The position numbers and the translations under genes were made by a program. The notes beneath the pieces were generated by a model, which made no database searches, was not told where the DNA came from, and saw only the letters and a program-made list of their open reading frames with translations. From positions 51,784,596 through 51,848,595 of the forward strand of contig OY743177.1 in the NCBI GenBank assembly GCA_963555705.1: a DNA stretch of 64,000 nucleotides, written 5' to 3'. The stretch is from Ligustrum vulgare. Taxonomy: Eukaryota; Streptophyta; Magnoliopsida; Lamiales; Oleaceae. The number at the start of each line of letters is the position of its first letter. Within the stretch, counting starts at the first letter, position 1. This document shows, one piece after another, positions 43,461 to 54,714 of the stretch.

Positions 43461-45068
43461 CCTCACATTCTTGATCGATTCTAGACAAAGTAATCAGCTT
43501 AAGAAAACATAATCTCATTTCATATTTAGTTGCACCACAAAACATGTATCGACCTTACCCAAACTATACCTCTGTTTGCGATGCAATTTCCAGTGACCTG
43601 TTCTCGGCCCTCTGTTTGCTCTATATTTATTTTAGGAAACTTAATTATGATTTGATTTAATCAGTTTTATTACACATTTTCTACCTATTAGAAGAGGATA
43701 TTTTCAGACCTATACATAAGGGACTTATGTGACAGACCGAGCTAGGATTTGCTTATTGGTTGTCGTACTTTCAACCGCCTCCACACCTTCAAATACCTTG
43801 ACGTGCTTTTTGGTATCTTTTGAAGTGATTTGATGTTGCACGGCAGGACCTTGAATAAATTCTATAGAATTGGGATGCAAAATGTTGAAATTTACATTTA
43901 AATTTTGCATTGTTTAGTTGTTTTTCACATGAATACTGGCCATGTTCTACTTTGTAATAATTGGTTGGTGCAATTGGATTAGTTGTACAATTAATTTAGC
44001 TAATTTTGGTCGAATTAATGGCAAGATTAACCAATACTTGCTGGAATTTACTGACATGTAATGCAATTTCTTAATTTTCTTGAGTAAATGCATCTGAATT
44101 TTCACTTAAAATACAATGGGTGCTTCACTTCAATCAAGTGTTCTTCTCTGTGGAACAAATGATATGAAGAAGGTTTTGATAATAAAGGCTATTTTTTTCT
44201 TTTTTATATATTGAACTTATGTGCTATGGACTGCAAAATCAATTTAGCCTCTTGATATTTGATTATGTTGTAGGGAAATTAGATTGAAGCCTTCATGCCT
44301 GTGATTTCATTGCCCAGCTTTTACCAACTCTGCTGAGGTATTGAATGCTCTTCATCATATATTTAAGGAAAAAATTCAAGAAATTTTGATGCAAAATTAT
44401 CCTTATCCAAATTATTATCTTGCTATCTATACATGTAAATCAATTATTTTCATGTTTATGGTGCATAAGCGACAATCATTTACTTAATCAGTATATTTTT
44501 CCTGTAATTGTAAATTGTCCAAGAAATCAATGATGATGGATAGGTCAATCAACCTTGATATAGAGAATGTCGCAAAAATTTAATGGTGATAGATTTACAT
44601 TATTTACTATTTTTATTGTCCTACTCTAATAATTTCTTAAACATTCATAAGTCTTCCTCACACCTATAAGGAACTAAAAGATTTACTAAAATTTCTATTA
44701 TTGACATGGATAATTTTGTAACCATCTCTATAAATCCAAGCGCAAATATACCCTAATCTCTATCATGTGCTAGCATGAGTACTTGTGTCGATTACAAATA
44801 AGTCTTATACGTGTCGCGTGTCGGTGTCCGTGCAACTTATACTGGACTCCCCTCTCGTAAAGGGAGAAAATTGAAAGTTTCAATGAGTCTCAATATCTTA
44901 GCCAAGTTATTGAAACAATGGCTTTTGAATTCATTGTGATTTGTGTGTTGCTTCTGATAGAAATGTAGAATGAAAGTATCAGAAATTTCTGCCTTCAATT
45001 TTTATTTAATAGATAGGAACATGCTTGTTTTTAATCTTTGTGCATTTTTCTTTATTTGATTTGAACAG
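43461..45068. other. Intron-like AT-rich stretch of Helitron A
   Basis: No coding region is supported. Pyrimidine-rich tracts before AG and GTAAAT-like sites occur, but no exon gives recognisable protein. Confidence 0.35.
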
Positions 45069-45160
45069 AGGAATTCTATGTTCTTGCTGTGGATGATTAC
45101 CTTGTGGTTGGGAAGGTGATTGAGAGATTGTTGAAGATTTTCTGTGAATATTTGTTACTT
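45069..45160 (+). pseudogene. Captured type-A response-regulator exon fragment
   Basis: After an AG at 45067-45068 the frame reads EEFYVLAVDDYLVVGKVIER LLKI. This matches the start of the receiver domain of plant type-A cytokinin response regulators: a Val-Leu-Ala-Val-Asp-Asp box, then the first helix with Lys-Val-Ile-Glu-Arg-Leu-Leu-Lys. The paired acidic Asp-Asp is retained; the following Ser and Asp-Arg are altered. The phospho-acceptor Asp and the rest of the domain are missing, and after Phe-Cys the sequence becomes an unrelated dispersed repeat. In the host these proteins dampen cytokinin signalling. Here it is a fragment inside a Helitron. Confidence 0.75.
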
Positions 45161-45169
45161 TTGCTAATA

Positions 45170-45560
45170 GTTTTATGTCCTCAACTTTTTATCATTACAT
45201 TATTATTCATAATATTCAATTAATTAACATATTTTGTTTCTAATCACATATTCTATTCAATTTTTTTCTAATTTGCATTCAAAAGATGTGCAAATCTTTT
45301 GTTTAACTTTTTTATTAATTATTTATTTTGATTATTCAAAAGTATATGAGAGTTAAATAAGTATTTTTCGACCTTGTAACAAGTATTTTGGACGAAAATC
45401 GTCACTAAGACAAGATGTGGAAATTAATAAAGAGTTGATGATGATGATGATGATGATGATGAAATATATATATATTTCATAGCATAAATGCAAAAATAAG
45501 GAAAACTTAGGAATTTTCATTACAATTAAAATATGGTGCGATTAACAAAAAGTGTGATGT
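45170..45560. repeat. Dispersed repeat shared with 17030-17425
   Basis: Same phrase order as the copy at 17030-17425. It contains a GAT microsatellite (about 45438-45462) where the other copy has GATGATAAAAAAATATATAT. Confidence 0.6.
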
Positions 45561-45802
45561 CAATATATTTACCCTTTTCAATTTGCAGTTCAAAGGAAAT
45601 AGATTTAAAGTGTCATTTGCAGTTACTGGTGTGGAAATTTTTGCCTTCTTTGAATGTAGTGTGCCTGAGCTTTGTTCAGCTAAACTTTATAAGTTTTTTG
45701 TTTTACTGTGTTTTCTAGAGGGTTTATTCGTCCGAAGCTCTGAAGCTCCCTCGCAATGCCAACTGAAGCCCTATCCCTCCCAACATCCCTAGCCAAGCTC
45801 CC

Positions 45803-45888
45803 GCTAACGCCATACCTAGAGACTCCAAGGAGCTTCGTAAACAGATTCACGAGGAACTGGAGCGTTCTGATTTGTCAACTTCGAGAAC
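45803..45888 (+). pseudogene. Exon-like fragment of an unidentified gene
   Basis: The frame reads Ala-Asn-Ala-Ile-Pro-Arg-Asp-Ser-Lys-Glu-Leu then RKQIHEELERSDLSTSR, a charged, probably helical stretch. Codon composition and GC content are exon-like. It adjoins the second copy of the 37-bp duplication (45732-45768). Family unknown. Confidence 0.35.
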
Positions 45889-48800
45889 ATGTACCCTTTG
45901 GCTATTTAGTTATGCTTACTTCCATGGTTCAAAGGTTCGTAATGTTCAGTTGTTAATAAGACTATTGAGAAGTAATTTCGCAATGATGATCACTTTTAGT
46001 AAGACTAAAAGTAATTTAAACAAATTACTTGCATATGGAACATATGCAAGTAAAATCAGACTGTCTATATAACATATGGAATTCTTTGTTTTCTAATTCT
46101 GAAAGTAAAATCAGAATTCTTTGTTTTCTAATTACTTGCATATGGAACATAATGAGGCAGAAAGTAGCAAAATATTGTTTTCTAAAGGAATTGGGTCTGA
46201 TCTGTTTACTCTCTTACTTATTATTGTTGTTATTGTTTTAAAACAAAGAATCACGTATTTAACATCCTTCACGTTCATATTGGGGCTTATACCTCATGGT
46301 TAAGTGATGTAACATAAAGTTGTAATAAAAGTATTTTGAGTATTTTTTTTTTCTTTTCACAATTGTGTTGAATGGATTCAATTTAGTTGTAATTGTAATT
46401 TTAGTTTGACAAGCTGAAGAAATTCGTGTAATTTATAGAAGTTTGTTTGTTAAATATTTTTTCTAATGACATCGTGCAGGAAGATCTATGGAAACAAGTT
46501 CTTCCAATTGGCATGGAAACATGTTCTTCCAATTGGCATAAATTACTTTTAAGAGTTTCTTTATTTTCCTATGAGTAACCATCTAAAGCCATTGCCGGTT
46601 ATTATCTTACCATAAAATTTGTCCTATAAATATTACTGATTATTCCTATTACTCACACTTGAAACTCTAGATTGGAAGGAAAAAGATGTGCACAAATAAA
46701 TATGCAAGGCTATTTAATTCTTATTGTTTTCCCTTTATGACAGACATTTACTTGAATTAAATAATATGCCCTTGTTTGGGGTCCATTAAAATTTGAGTTT
46801 CACATTATTCTGAGTTATTATTGATACTGTGGGATGATTCAATCTACAAGGGGTTCTTGAGCACTGATTCCAGGATGTGGGTCTAAGGTAAATTTATCTT
46901 TTTATTCATTTTCTATTTATTTTTTTTCCCAAGATTTTATATGGCCCAGGAGATGAAAAGTCTCGTTCTTCCCTTTTAATTTTGTTCATGAGTAATTGTC
47001 TGATTATATGAATTGTAATTGTTTTAAAAATGTTCAGTGTTTGACTTTCTTAGATGATCAGTTTTGATTGCTTGGATAATTAAATTTATGCATTTTCTTT
47101 GTTAAAAAGCCTCATATATTCCGGGTTTTTTCTTTGTTCTTCAGTTGATAAAATAGTAAACTGCGAATGGGTGCTTAATTTGATGAGCAATAAGGTTTTC
47201 CTTAGTTTCTGTGGTGATCACATATTTACTATCAAATTTGAGTTTGAGGTTGTTAAGTCTATTTAGAAGAATGTGATTCCATCTTAACCATTTTAATTTA
47301 TTCAATTGATTAGACCATGCTGCACTTTGTATTTCCAAATATCTGCTTTTCTTGGTGTTGAAGGGTTTAATTTTCTGTAGATTGCAATGAGTTTCTATTT
47401 GTACCTAAATCATCATCATAACATTATTCTCTTGGAATTTAATTCAGCATTTGATTTGCAAAATGAGCAGTTTGAATTTGCTACAAATAGTTCAAGGTAA
47501 CTTTCAAATATTTCAATGTTTTTACTTTCTGTGCTTTCCACTTCAAAAATTAACAATTAAACAATTTGTTTAATTTTGAACAATTGTGCACAATATAGCA
47601 TCTTCATAACTCAAATAATCAATTATTATTTCAGCTTTAAGCCCCATTCATTTTTTTATTTTTATTTTCAAATAACCTTACATCTCTTCCAAATCCTGTA
47701 TGTGTAATAACTTCTAGTGCTCCGAAAGATGGCTGATGATGAAAAATTGGCAGAATGTAAATGATTTACATATATCTTCCCTGGATGTTTGTAGTATTAG
47801 GTATTGAGAATCAAATGGTTTCTATAATTTGCTTCTATGACGAGTGATCATCTGACTCCCAGACATTGGCTAAAGTACTTATGATTAAAGTTTAGACTAC
47901 CTATGCTTTTGATCAGACCAAGAAATGGCATTCTATTTCGAACATTAATATTTGGATTGTGAGCCAAATGTAGCCCCAAATGGAGATCTCCCTCCCTAAA
48001 AAATACACGCATTTTGCCTCGAGAGAAACGAGATTCATTATTGTGTCCATTTCATTTTGTTTCATCGAATTACTGAGTAAAGTCAGGTCAGAACTTTAAG
48101 GGTGGTTGGAATTTTACCTTTTTTTTCTTTTGGTTGATTGTTGCTTCTATTTCAGGTTGATTCATCTTGGTTTCTGAAATTAATGAAACAGAGACATTAA
48201 AAGCTAAATTGTTAGAAGAATCGAAGCAGATGGATAATCCATGGTAAGAGAACACCAGCAATCCTCTAGAATTTGTAGAAATTGATCGAAATGTATATTT
48301 TATTTTTTAATCCATGCTTTTGCCATTGAAACTAGAGCCTATATGATATACCCTGACTCATAATTACCATTCGAGCACCACCTCGGATTGCATGTTAAGT
48401 TTTCACATGTGTGCATTTTCTGCTGCTGGGGCAGCATTTTTCTCTGCCATTTTGGTTCATCGTCTTCAAATTTCCAAGGTTTGTTCATGCTATATGTTGA
48501 ATTTATCTTTGAGTTCTGAAAGAAAGTCATATGTACCTAAATATCTTTTGTAGATTTTAGAAATCCAACTGTCTTATGATAATTTAACTTTTTATAATTT
48601 TTTTTCAGACATGGTCATAGGCATAGGCGGTTGGAGTCCCTTACGTGAACAACCCTTCAGGCTTGAGTATATTACACGTCACATGGCTGTTTCTAGACAA
48701 ACATCGTATGTATTTGTTTACTTATCTTACGTTTTTTCAATTTGTTTACTCTATACTTGTTTCCGCGAGAATTTTGATTTCAAAAATTATTGCTATAATT

Positions 48801-49836
48801 TATAATTTCCACCTGTTAACTATTTCTTCCTTCTACACAATTCAAAGCTCTTCTCGTCAAGTTTTTGGGAAGGACATCTAATTCTTTCTTTCAACTACAT
48901 GGTATGATTGTATTTTTCCTTCTACATCGATTATATTTCTCTTCACTTGTCTTTTAGATGATAATATATTAAAGCAATCAGAAGATGAAAATGTTCTAAG
49001 TTCTACATCTATTATCCCGTAACAACATTGCAGTGAATCCCGAGTGATACATCTAAATAATCCATAACACCAAACAGCACATGCTCATCGAAAAAGTGTA
49101 CATACATACTTAACCAATCAACAGTAGAAAATGTGTAATTAATTTTACTCAGTTTAGTTTATGGGAAAACAAAAATGTGCAACTAATGCGTATTAGTAAG
49201 AATGAACCTCTTTTCGACTCTCTATGTTGTGTATTAATGACATTTTTATCGTGAAATATTTTGTTGCTATCATTATAAATACCAACCTTGCTATGATAAC
49301 TTTAATACTCTTCATACAATTGTCTCTGCTTCATTTGCTCAATTCTAAACAATCTAATAAATGTAATAGTAACCTAGAAAAGAAGTTAAAGAGAATCAAA
49401 ACATACTAATAACATGTTCCAGTGACCAGAAAAGAAGTAGAAGAGAAGTGCATTGTAAGTGTCCAGTATCCATTTCAAAGGTTTTGAACGTCAAAGTTAG
49501 AGCTAAAATTGAACTTGAAGTTTTCAGAATGAAGTTTGTGATAACTCAAAATCCTATTGTACAAAGTTCTTCCAGTTGTTGTACAAAAATAATAACATCC
49601 TTCATTTCATGAATGCACCCACACGTGCACACACACAGAGGAACTTGCAATTCTAAACAACATAAACTTTGTGTCTGCGGATTTATATTATGAATTCTTA
49701 AGGTCTCAGAAATTTTATTTGTCAATGTACAATAGTTCTAATTATAATGATCAGCTGAAGGTATTCAATTTTTCATTCTTGATTAATCTGATAATACAGC
49801 AACTTGTGGATGATCATGTAGTTCAATTTTTTGTAG
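45889..49836. other. Mostly intron-like interior of Helitron A
   Basis: A short exon-like island at 47448-47496, flanked by AG and GT, reads FDLQNEQFEFATNSS. Another island at about 48609-48706 (after TTTTTTTCAG, before GTATGT) reads MVIGIGGWSPLREQPFRLEY. Near 46030-46150 a short block around CTTGCATATGGAACATA is repeated. None is assigned to a family. Confidence 0.3.
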
Positions 49837-50370
49837 CTAGGGGCTACCAGTTCAGAGGAAGCTGCTAGATGGATCCATTGTTTACAGGATGCTGCACTTA
49901 ACCCAGTAAAAAATTCAGAAGATTCATTAAGAAGGATATGGCGGCCTTTCAGGTGACATTTTTTTCTCTTCTTGAATCCCCTGACATTGTTTTAAGATGA
50001 AAATCTTCAAGAATTGTATCTTTGGGACTTTTACTGATTTTCTTGTCATCTGAATCAATTTCATTTTCTCATGAAGATAAAAAATTCAAAATATGTTGTA
50101 GCTTATTTTAAAACTAAAAAACTTAATTTTCTTTTTTCAAGGAGTCCTAGAGTCAATGGAGATGAAGACAAGGATGAATTTGATGATTTGGAGAATGAAT
50201 TTGATTACAATGCCAATGAGAGAAATCCTCATCATATTGCTAATGCATCGTTTTCGTCTCGCCATAATATTAGTTGAAGTGCTTCTGGAATTACAACTCC
50301 ATCCGAGTTGGATTCAGCAGCCATTGGCTCAGAAATCCCTCTTCTTACTTGCAGTGAAGAGGTAGATTGA
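49837..50370 (+). pseudogene. Two captured exons, PH-domain-like end and acidic tail
   Basis: Exon 49837-49952 (after TTTTTGTAG, ending AG before GTGACA) reads LGATSSEEAARWIHCLQDAA, the style of the last helix of a PH domain, then KNSEDSLRRIWRPFR. It splices in phase to an exon from 50142 (after TTTTTTCAAG) reading SPRVNGDEDKDEFDDLENEF and continuing to about 50360 with one in-frame TGA at 50276-50278. The chain then runs Ser-Ala-Ser-Gly-Ile-Thr-Thr-Pro and closes near a GTAGAT donor. The source gene is not identified; a PH- or START-type lipid-binding regulator is one guess. Confidence 0.45.
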
Positions 50371-50770
50371 GGATTAACTGTTTTTTCATCTTGTTTTCAA
50401 TGCTTTACTGTTAATCTATGAGTTGAATGAATGTCCATTGGTGAGATATGGTTTGTTGTTTCGTGGATATTTGATCATTTTCCAAAGTGATTCCCCATCG
50501 AACGGGAAACTTATTTAGATAGACTCTCGCTAAGGTGTTAGCTCCCCTCCCCTAGTACCTTTGTAATCTACCTCCATTCTTCTCATAATCTGTTTCTAAT
50601 CTTTTTCCCATTGAACTTTATACCAGGTATGATTTTATATTTATTTGGAAATCTTCTACTTACAATCAGGTTTTTTTGTGTAAATTTTAATATTTGTCCT
50701 TTAAACACATTATTCATGTAGAACTATTTTATCATCAGATTCACTGAAGAAAATCGACTACAAATCGTTT

Positions 50771-50798
50771 CTCGTACGACGGACGAGTCAAAACTAGT
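50771..50798 (+). other. Helitron A 3' terminal hairpin and CTAG-T
   Basis: Stem CTCGT/ACGAG with a 7-base loop, ten bases before the end, then CTAG (50794-50797) and the target T (50798). Confidence 0.75.
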
Positions 50799-52058
50799 AT
50801 ATATATAAGATCTGAAAAATCTAAAAGTGAATATTAAAAGCGTGTTCACGCTTTATTTGGAAAAATCGATGTTGTCTACTCTTCAAGACCTTTGCTGAAT
50901 TTGGAAATTGCAGTTGGCGTGCCTTTCTTCTTTCTTTATCTTCTTCGTCCCCATCCTTTGATAATAGTCTCTTCCAGTCCTCTCTTAGAATTCTGCCCCT
51001 GCTGACAGATTTTTCCCTTTATCCATATATGCAAAATGAATACTTCTCTTCAGGTTTCATGTGCGTCAAGAGGTTGATGAAGAAAAACGGAGTTGTCGTA
51101 GACTTCTAGCAGGTCACAACAAAAGGGGGAGGAAGACACTTCTGGAGATTGCAGCTAATGGAGCCATCCTCTATAGACGATGAGCGTGGTTGTAATTATT
51201 TATCAAGTAGTCTACTGAGAATACTCTTCAATATACAATGTAAGTAACCATTTTTCTGAAAGATTATCTATTATGCATTTTTCTGCTCATAGTTCCAAGA
51301 TCGGATAGTGCAAAGGTAGCATTCTAATAGTGAAATAGACCATCAACATGTGTGTATTTTTTTGCTGCAATGGCTTTGCTGTGCAAACTTGTGACCATTA
51401 TTCATATGAATCCTCTTAATTTTTCTCGCAACTTGCTCAAACTGGCTAATTTTGCAATGTGTCATATGTGAAATAAATTATGGTTTTATTCAAGAGGATC
51501 CAGGTATTAGATCTGAGGATGCCAGTTTTATGTTCATTACTAGTGTATGATTATTCCCCAAATTTATGGTAATCAGGGCTTAGTTTGTCTTTATACCACT
51601 AATGTGTTATTATTCTTTTATTTGAAAGTACATATATTAACTGCAATTCGTTATAGATATGTATGCTCCGTTGTGGTGTTATTACTCGGTGACCTAAGGA
51701 ATAAATACTCATGTACATGCTGATCATCTCAGTGGCATTGGTTTCATAAAGGTATATGTCTTAATATTGTATATCATGTGAATTTAATTTTCCTTTTTTT
51801 CCTTTACTTTTGGAGGGGTGGAGGTTTGGAGTATTGGAACCTATAATTGCATTTTAATAGATGAATCTCATAAAGCTTATGATTCTCACTATTGGGCAAC
51901 GATTTTGTCAGATTTTCGATTTTTATTGCTGTTGATTGGCATCATTGTTGTCAATGTAACTGATGTCACTCTTTCATTTAAGAATCATATCCTATCAATC
52001 GGTCAATATCGAATCACACATAACGTCTGGGGTCGCGCAATGCACGACGCCCCTCTAG
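50798..52058 (+). mobile_element. Second Helitron-type 3' end (Helitron B) with captured sequence
   Basis: A second terminus lies at 52029-52058: GGGGTCGCGCAATGCACGACGCCCC, an imperfect hairpin, then TCTAG followed by T. The sequence between the two ends carries an SBP-box exon. The 5' end of B is not found. Either Helitron A is nested inside B, or an older 3' end was bypassed in one transposition so that both ends belong to one lineage. Confidence 0.5.
51054..51239 (+). pseudogene. Captured SPL1/SPL12-like SBP-box exon
   Basis: The exon starts after TTCTCTTCAG, precisely where the conserved intron interrupts the SBP domain. It reads [20 protein letters not shown] then HNKRGRKT, the C-terminal half of the second zinc structure and the overlapping nuclear-localisation signal. 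After a one-base indel near 51165 the other frame gives [20 protein letters not shown], the segment that follows the SBP domain in SPL1, SPL12 and SPL14-type proteins. It ends at a GTAAGT donor. SPL proteins are plant transcription factors that bind GTAC motifs. This fragment lacks the first zinc-binding half and has a frameshift. Confidence 0.85.
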
Positions 52059-52898
52059 TATAAACAAAGAGTTAATATATATATATATATATTTGAGAAA
52101 TTTTTTGTGTTTGGTAAAAGTTGTTTATAAACAGCCATGTAGTAACATGACATTTTTTTGAAAAATCAATAATTTTGACTAGTCAATAATTTTTGCTCAC
52201 CATTTTTTATTTTTTTAAAAAAATAAATAAAATGAATCAACCAAATGTTACAACAGCGTTATTTAAAAACAATATTTATAAACAACCATTTATAAACGGT
52301 TTACATCATATCAATGTGTCAATTTGATTTCTCTTCACATGATGATATGAGAATTAGAGTATTTTGAACCATTTAACCCACACTAATATTGATGGTCAAG
52401 CAACCTCTATATCAGTAAAACTATGAACGTGAAAAAAATGCTACTTTCAGACTCGTAATTGAAGTATTAAGGAAGATTCATTGCTTTTGTACGAGAAATG
52501 AATTTAATCTATGTAGTTTGTTATTGAAAAAAATATTAATTTCACTTAGAGTTCCTTTGTGTGTGTTCTAAATGGGTCGTTTCAACAAGAATGTTGATCA
52601 TTTAGAAAGAAAAAAAAAAAAAAAAAATTAATTCGTTATATTCCATTCCATTTAATGTAAATATACTATTAAGAAAATGTTGAAAGTATATACCCTAGAC
52701 ATTAGGAGTTTTTTTAGAAACGTAAATAAATACTAAGAATGCATAAACACATGCTTAAAGTATTGTTTGTCATTTGTTGATACTTATAAAGTTTCGTGAT
52801 TGTGTATCAAAAATAAATTTAATATACTTTCAAAAAAAAATTAATATATGAATGTAGTTTATTATTGGTAAAATTATTCACCAAATATCTTTCATTAT
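52059..52898. other. AT-rich stretch with MITE-like inverted sequence
   Basis: No gene. A TA run (52076-52092), then sequence from TGTTTGGTAAAAGTTGTTTATAAACAG (about 52110) to TTTATAAACAACCATTTATAAACGG (about 52300), partly inverted to each other, suggesting a small MITE. A poly-A run is at about 52610-52627. Confidence 0.4.
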
Positions 52899-53460
52899 TG
52901 ATCGGTTTATTTCCCGATCTCATCAATCATAGGATAAACATGTTAATTCAAATGCCAAGTTCAGAACCTGGTTAAGGTCGGCTCACTTGGTTAAGGTCGG
53001 CCCACTTACTTGGTCTTGTTTAGATGACTTTCATCACAGTTCATAACGTTGGTTATTTAGCCTGAGGCAAATGCCTCTTAGGCAAGGTGCGTCTCTTTGC
53101 TCGACCTTTGACCGCATGTCCATAACCATGATATTGAAGCTCAACCATATCTAATCGAACTGCGCCTAAGATCTACATGATTGGACCTCTGAACTTTATA
53201 AATGAGCCATATCTTGAACCCATCTCAAAAAGGAAGTTCAATCCATACAGAGGCTCTTCTTCTACAAGGTAAATTTATTTAATAAGGACTTCTCTCTATA
53301 TTTGTACATTTTCCAGAAAACTAATTTTTAGATAGGAGGGGTGAAGACAAAATTTCGCCCCACTTTTTTTGCAGGTCAATTGATGACAAGTCAGATCATC
53401 TTTTCTAGCAAACTTATAGCTTCTAATCTTGTCACGTCAAGGTCAGTAATTTTTACATCA
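52899..53460 (+). repeat. 5' LTR (562 bp)
   Basis: TG start; ends TTTTTACATCA. It carries AAGGTCGGC phrases (52975-52999) that also occur in the 90-bp repeat array, so the array may have been seeded from LTR-like sequence. Confidence 0.75.
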
Positions 53461-53462
53461 TC

Positions 53463-53480
53463 AATTGGCGCCGTCTATTG
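53463..53480 (+). other. Primer-binding site, Tat type
   Basis: AATTGGCGCCGTCTATTG lies directly after the LTR. The GGCGCCGTCT core is common to Tat/Retand elements. Confidence 0.65.
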
Positions 53481-53639
53481 AAAATATACGATTAGCCATA
53501 GTCAATACTCGTCAAACTGGACCCTCCATGTCCACAAGGCCTCCATGTCCACATTCATCGACCATACAATTGATCTGAGAAGGGATGCCTCAGAACCGGC
53601 TCGGAACTTAGAGGGATTATGCTGGCGTGGTAAGAGATT

Positions 53640-54370
53640 ACAAAAGGGCTTTACCAATGTAACTGGCCGTCAAACCCTTTTGCAATGGAATATCTGACAA
53701 AATGGATAGAAGCAGTCTCTCTCGCCATAATCTCCGAACAAAAATTGGAATCATTCGTAAGGGCGATAATTTGAATGTCAAGATTTCGAATAATTCGCAA
53801 GAACTTGGAGATTGAACAAAAGTTAACTTCGGTTTCACACCCACAAAGTAATGAATTGGAAAAATTCACAAATAGACTTATATTGCAAGATTACGGACTC
53901 ACCTTAATGATGTCAAAGGTAATTGGCCCCGATCTCCTTCCTCAAATTCTATGGATAAATAGAACAGTGTTCAAAATTGCAACAGGGGAAACTCTATTCA
54001 TGCTAGCCTTCGATATTGAAGCCGCGGTTCCAGTTGAAATATCATCCCCAATTTTTGTATAATGTCAGTATGATCATTCGATCACAACGATTATCAAAGG
54101 GAAAGTCTTGATCTCCTGGAGGAAACAAGGAAGATGCTGCTCAAAAAATAGCCGCTTATCAGCAGGTCATTTCAAAGAAGTTCAACACCTGAGTCAAGAA
54201 GAGAGACATCAGAGAGACCTTGTCTTGCGTCGAAGCGAAGCTGTCGGTCACAAACCGGGAAAACTTGGACTGTCTGGGAAGGAACATTTGAGGTCATACG
54301 GTCTGAGAACTATGGACTCTAAACTTTTCCCCGACCTTGGAATGTAAAAAATCTGAAGCCCTACTATAAG
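53640..54370 (+). pseudogene. Integrase C-terminal remnant of Tat-type pol
   Basis: Read across frames, the sequence gives Thr-Lys-Trp-Ile-Glu-Ala (about 53700), then EIEQKLTSVSHPQSNELE-like text in the integrase core (about 53808-53865). Next come ILWINRTVFKIATGETLFML and AFDIEAAVPVEISSP, then LLEETRKMLL, LRRSEAVGHKPGKLG (about 54220-54270) and the ending RPWNVKNLKPYYK (about 54335-54370), the usual C-terminus of pol in Tat elements. The segment with the second catalytic Asp is deleted between about 53770 and 53800, and at least four frame changes or stops are present. Family knowledge: integrase inserts the cDNA; this copy is non-functional. Confidence 0.9.
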
Positions 54371-54714
54371 TAGGTACTCTTCCTCTACAATCAAAAGTCT
54401 AGTTATCACAAAGTCGTTTAGTCATAATTTTAATTATCGTAGAGTCGGGCTTGCATGCCCATTCTTTTTCAATGTAAGTCCGGGCTTGCACACCTATCTA
54501 ATTTTTTTACTTTTAAGGTCGGGTCTACTTACCCATTTATTTATTTTAAAAGTCAGGGACGTGTACTCTTTTTCTTTATTCAGATTTTTTTCCTAGAGGA
54601 TTTTTCTGAGTAAGGTTTTAATGAGACCCATAATTCAGTCCCTCACATCAATAAAAGTGTTTTTTAACAAAAAATTGCAGAAATTTCGGCCTACAGCCTT
54701 AGAGAAAATAATTT
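54371..54714. other. Spacer after pol
   Basis: Non-coding. Contains four short repeats of a GTCGGGCTTGCATGCCCAT-like phrase (54446, 54478, 54510, 54540), each about 32 bp apart, a small precursor-like array before the 90-bp satellite. Confidence 0.55.

Larger units (their letters stand above)
42958..50797 (+). mobile_element. Helitron A with captured host gene fragments
   Basis: The 5' end TCCTACTACATTAAAAGAG begins after A at 42957. The 3' end is a perfect 5-bp hairpin (CTCGT-ACGACGG-ACGAG, 50771-50787), then TCAAAACTAG and T. The flanks are ATATATA on the left and TATATATATA on the right, so the element sits between A and T inside a TA repeat, the classic Helitron target. The 7840 bp contain no helicase or replication-initiator gene, so it is non-autonomous. 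The interior is intron-like AT-rich DNA with exon-like islands bounded by AG and GT sites, all in the plus orientation. It also holds a dispersed repeat (45170-45560) and a 37-bp internal duplication. Confidence 0.75.
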
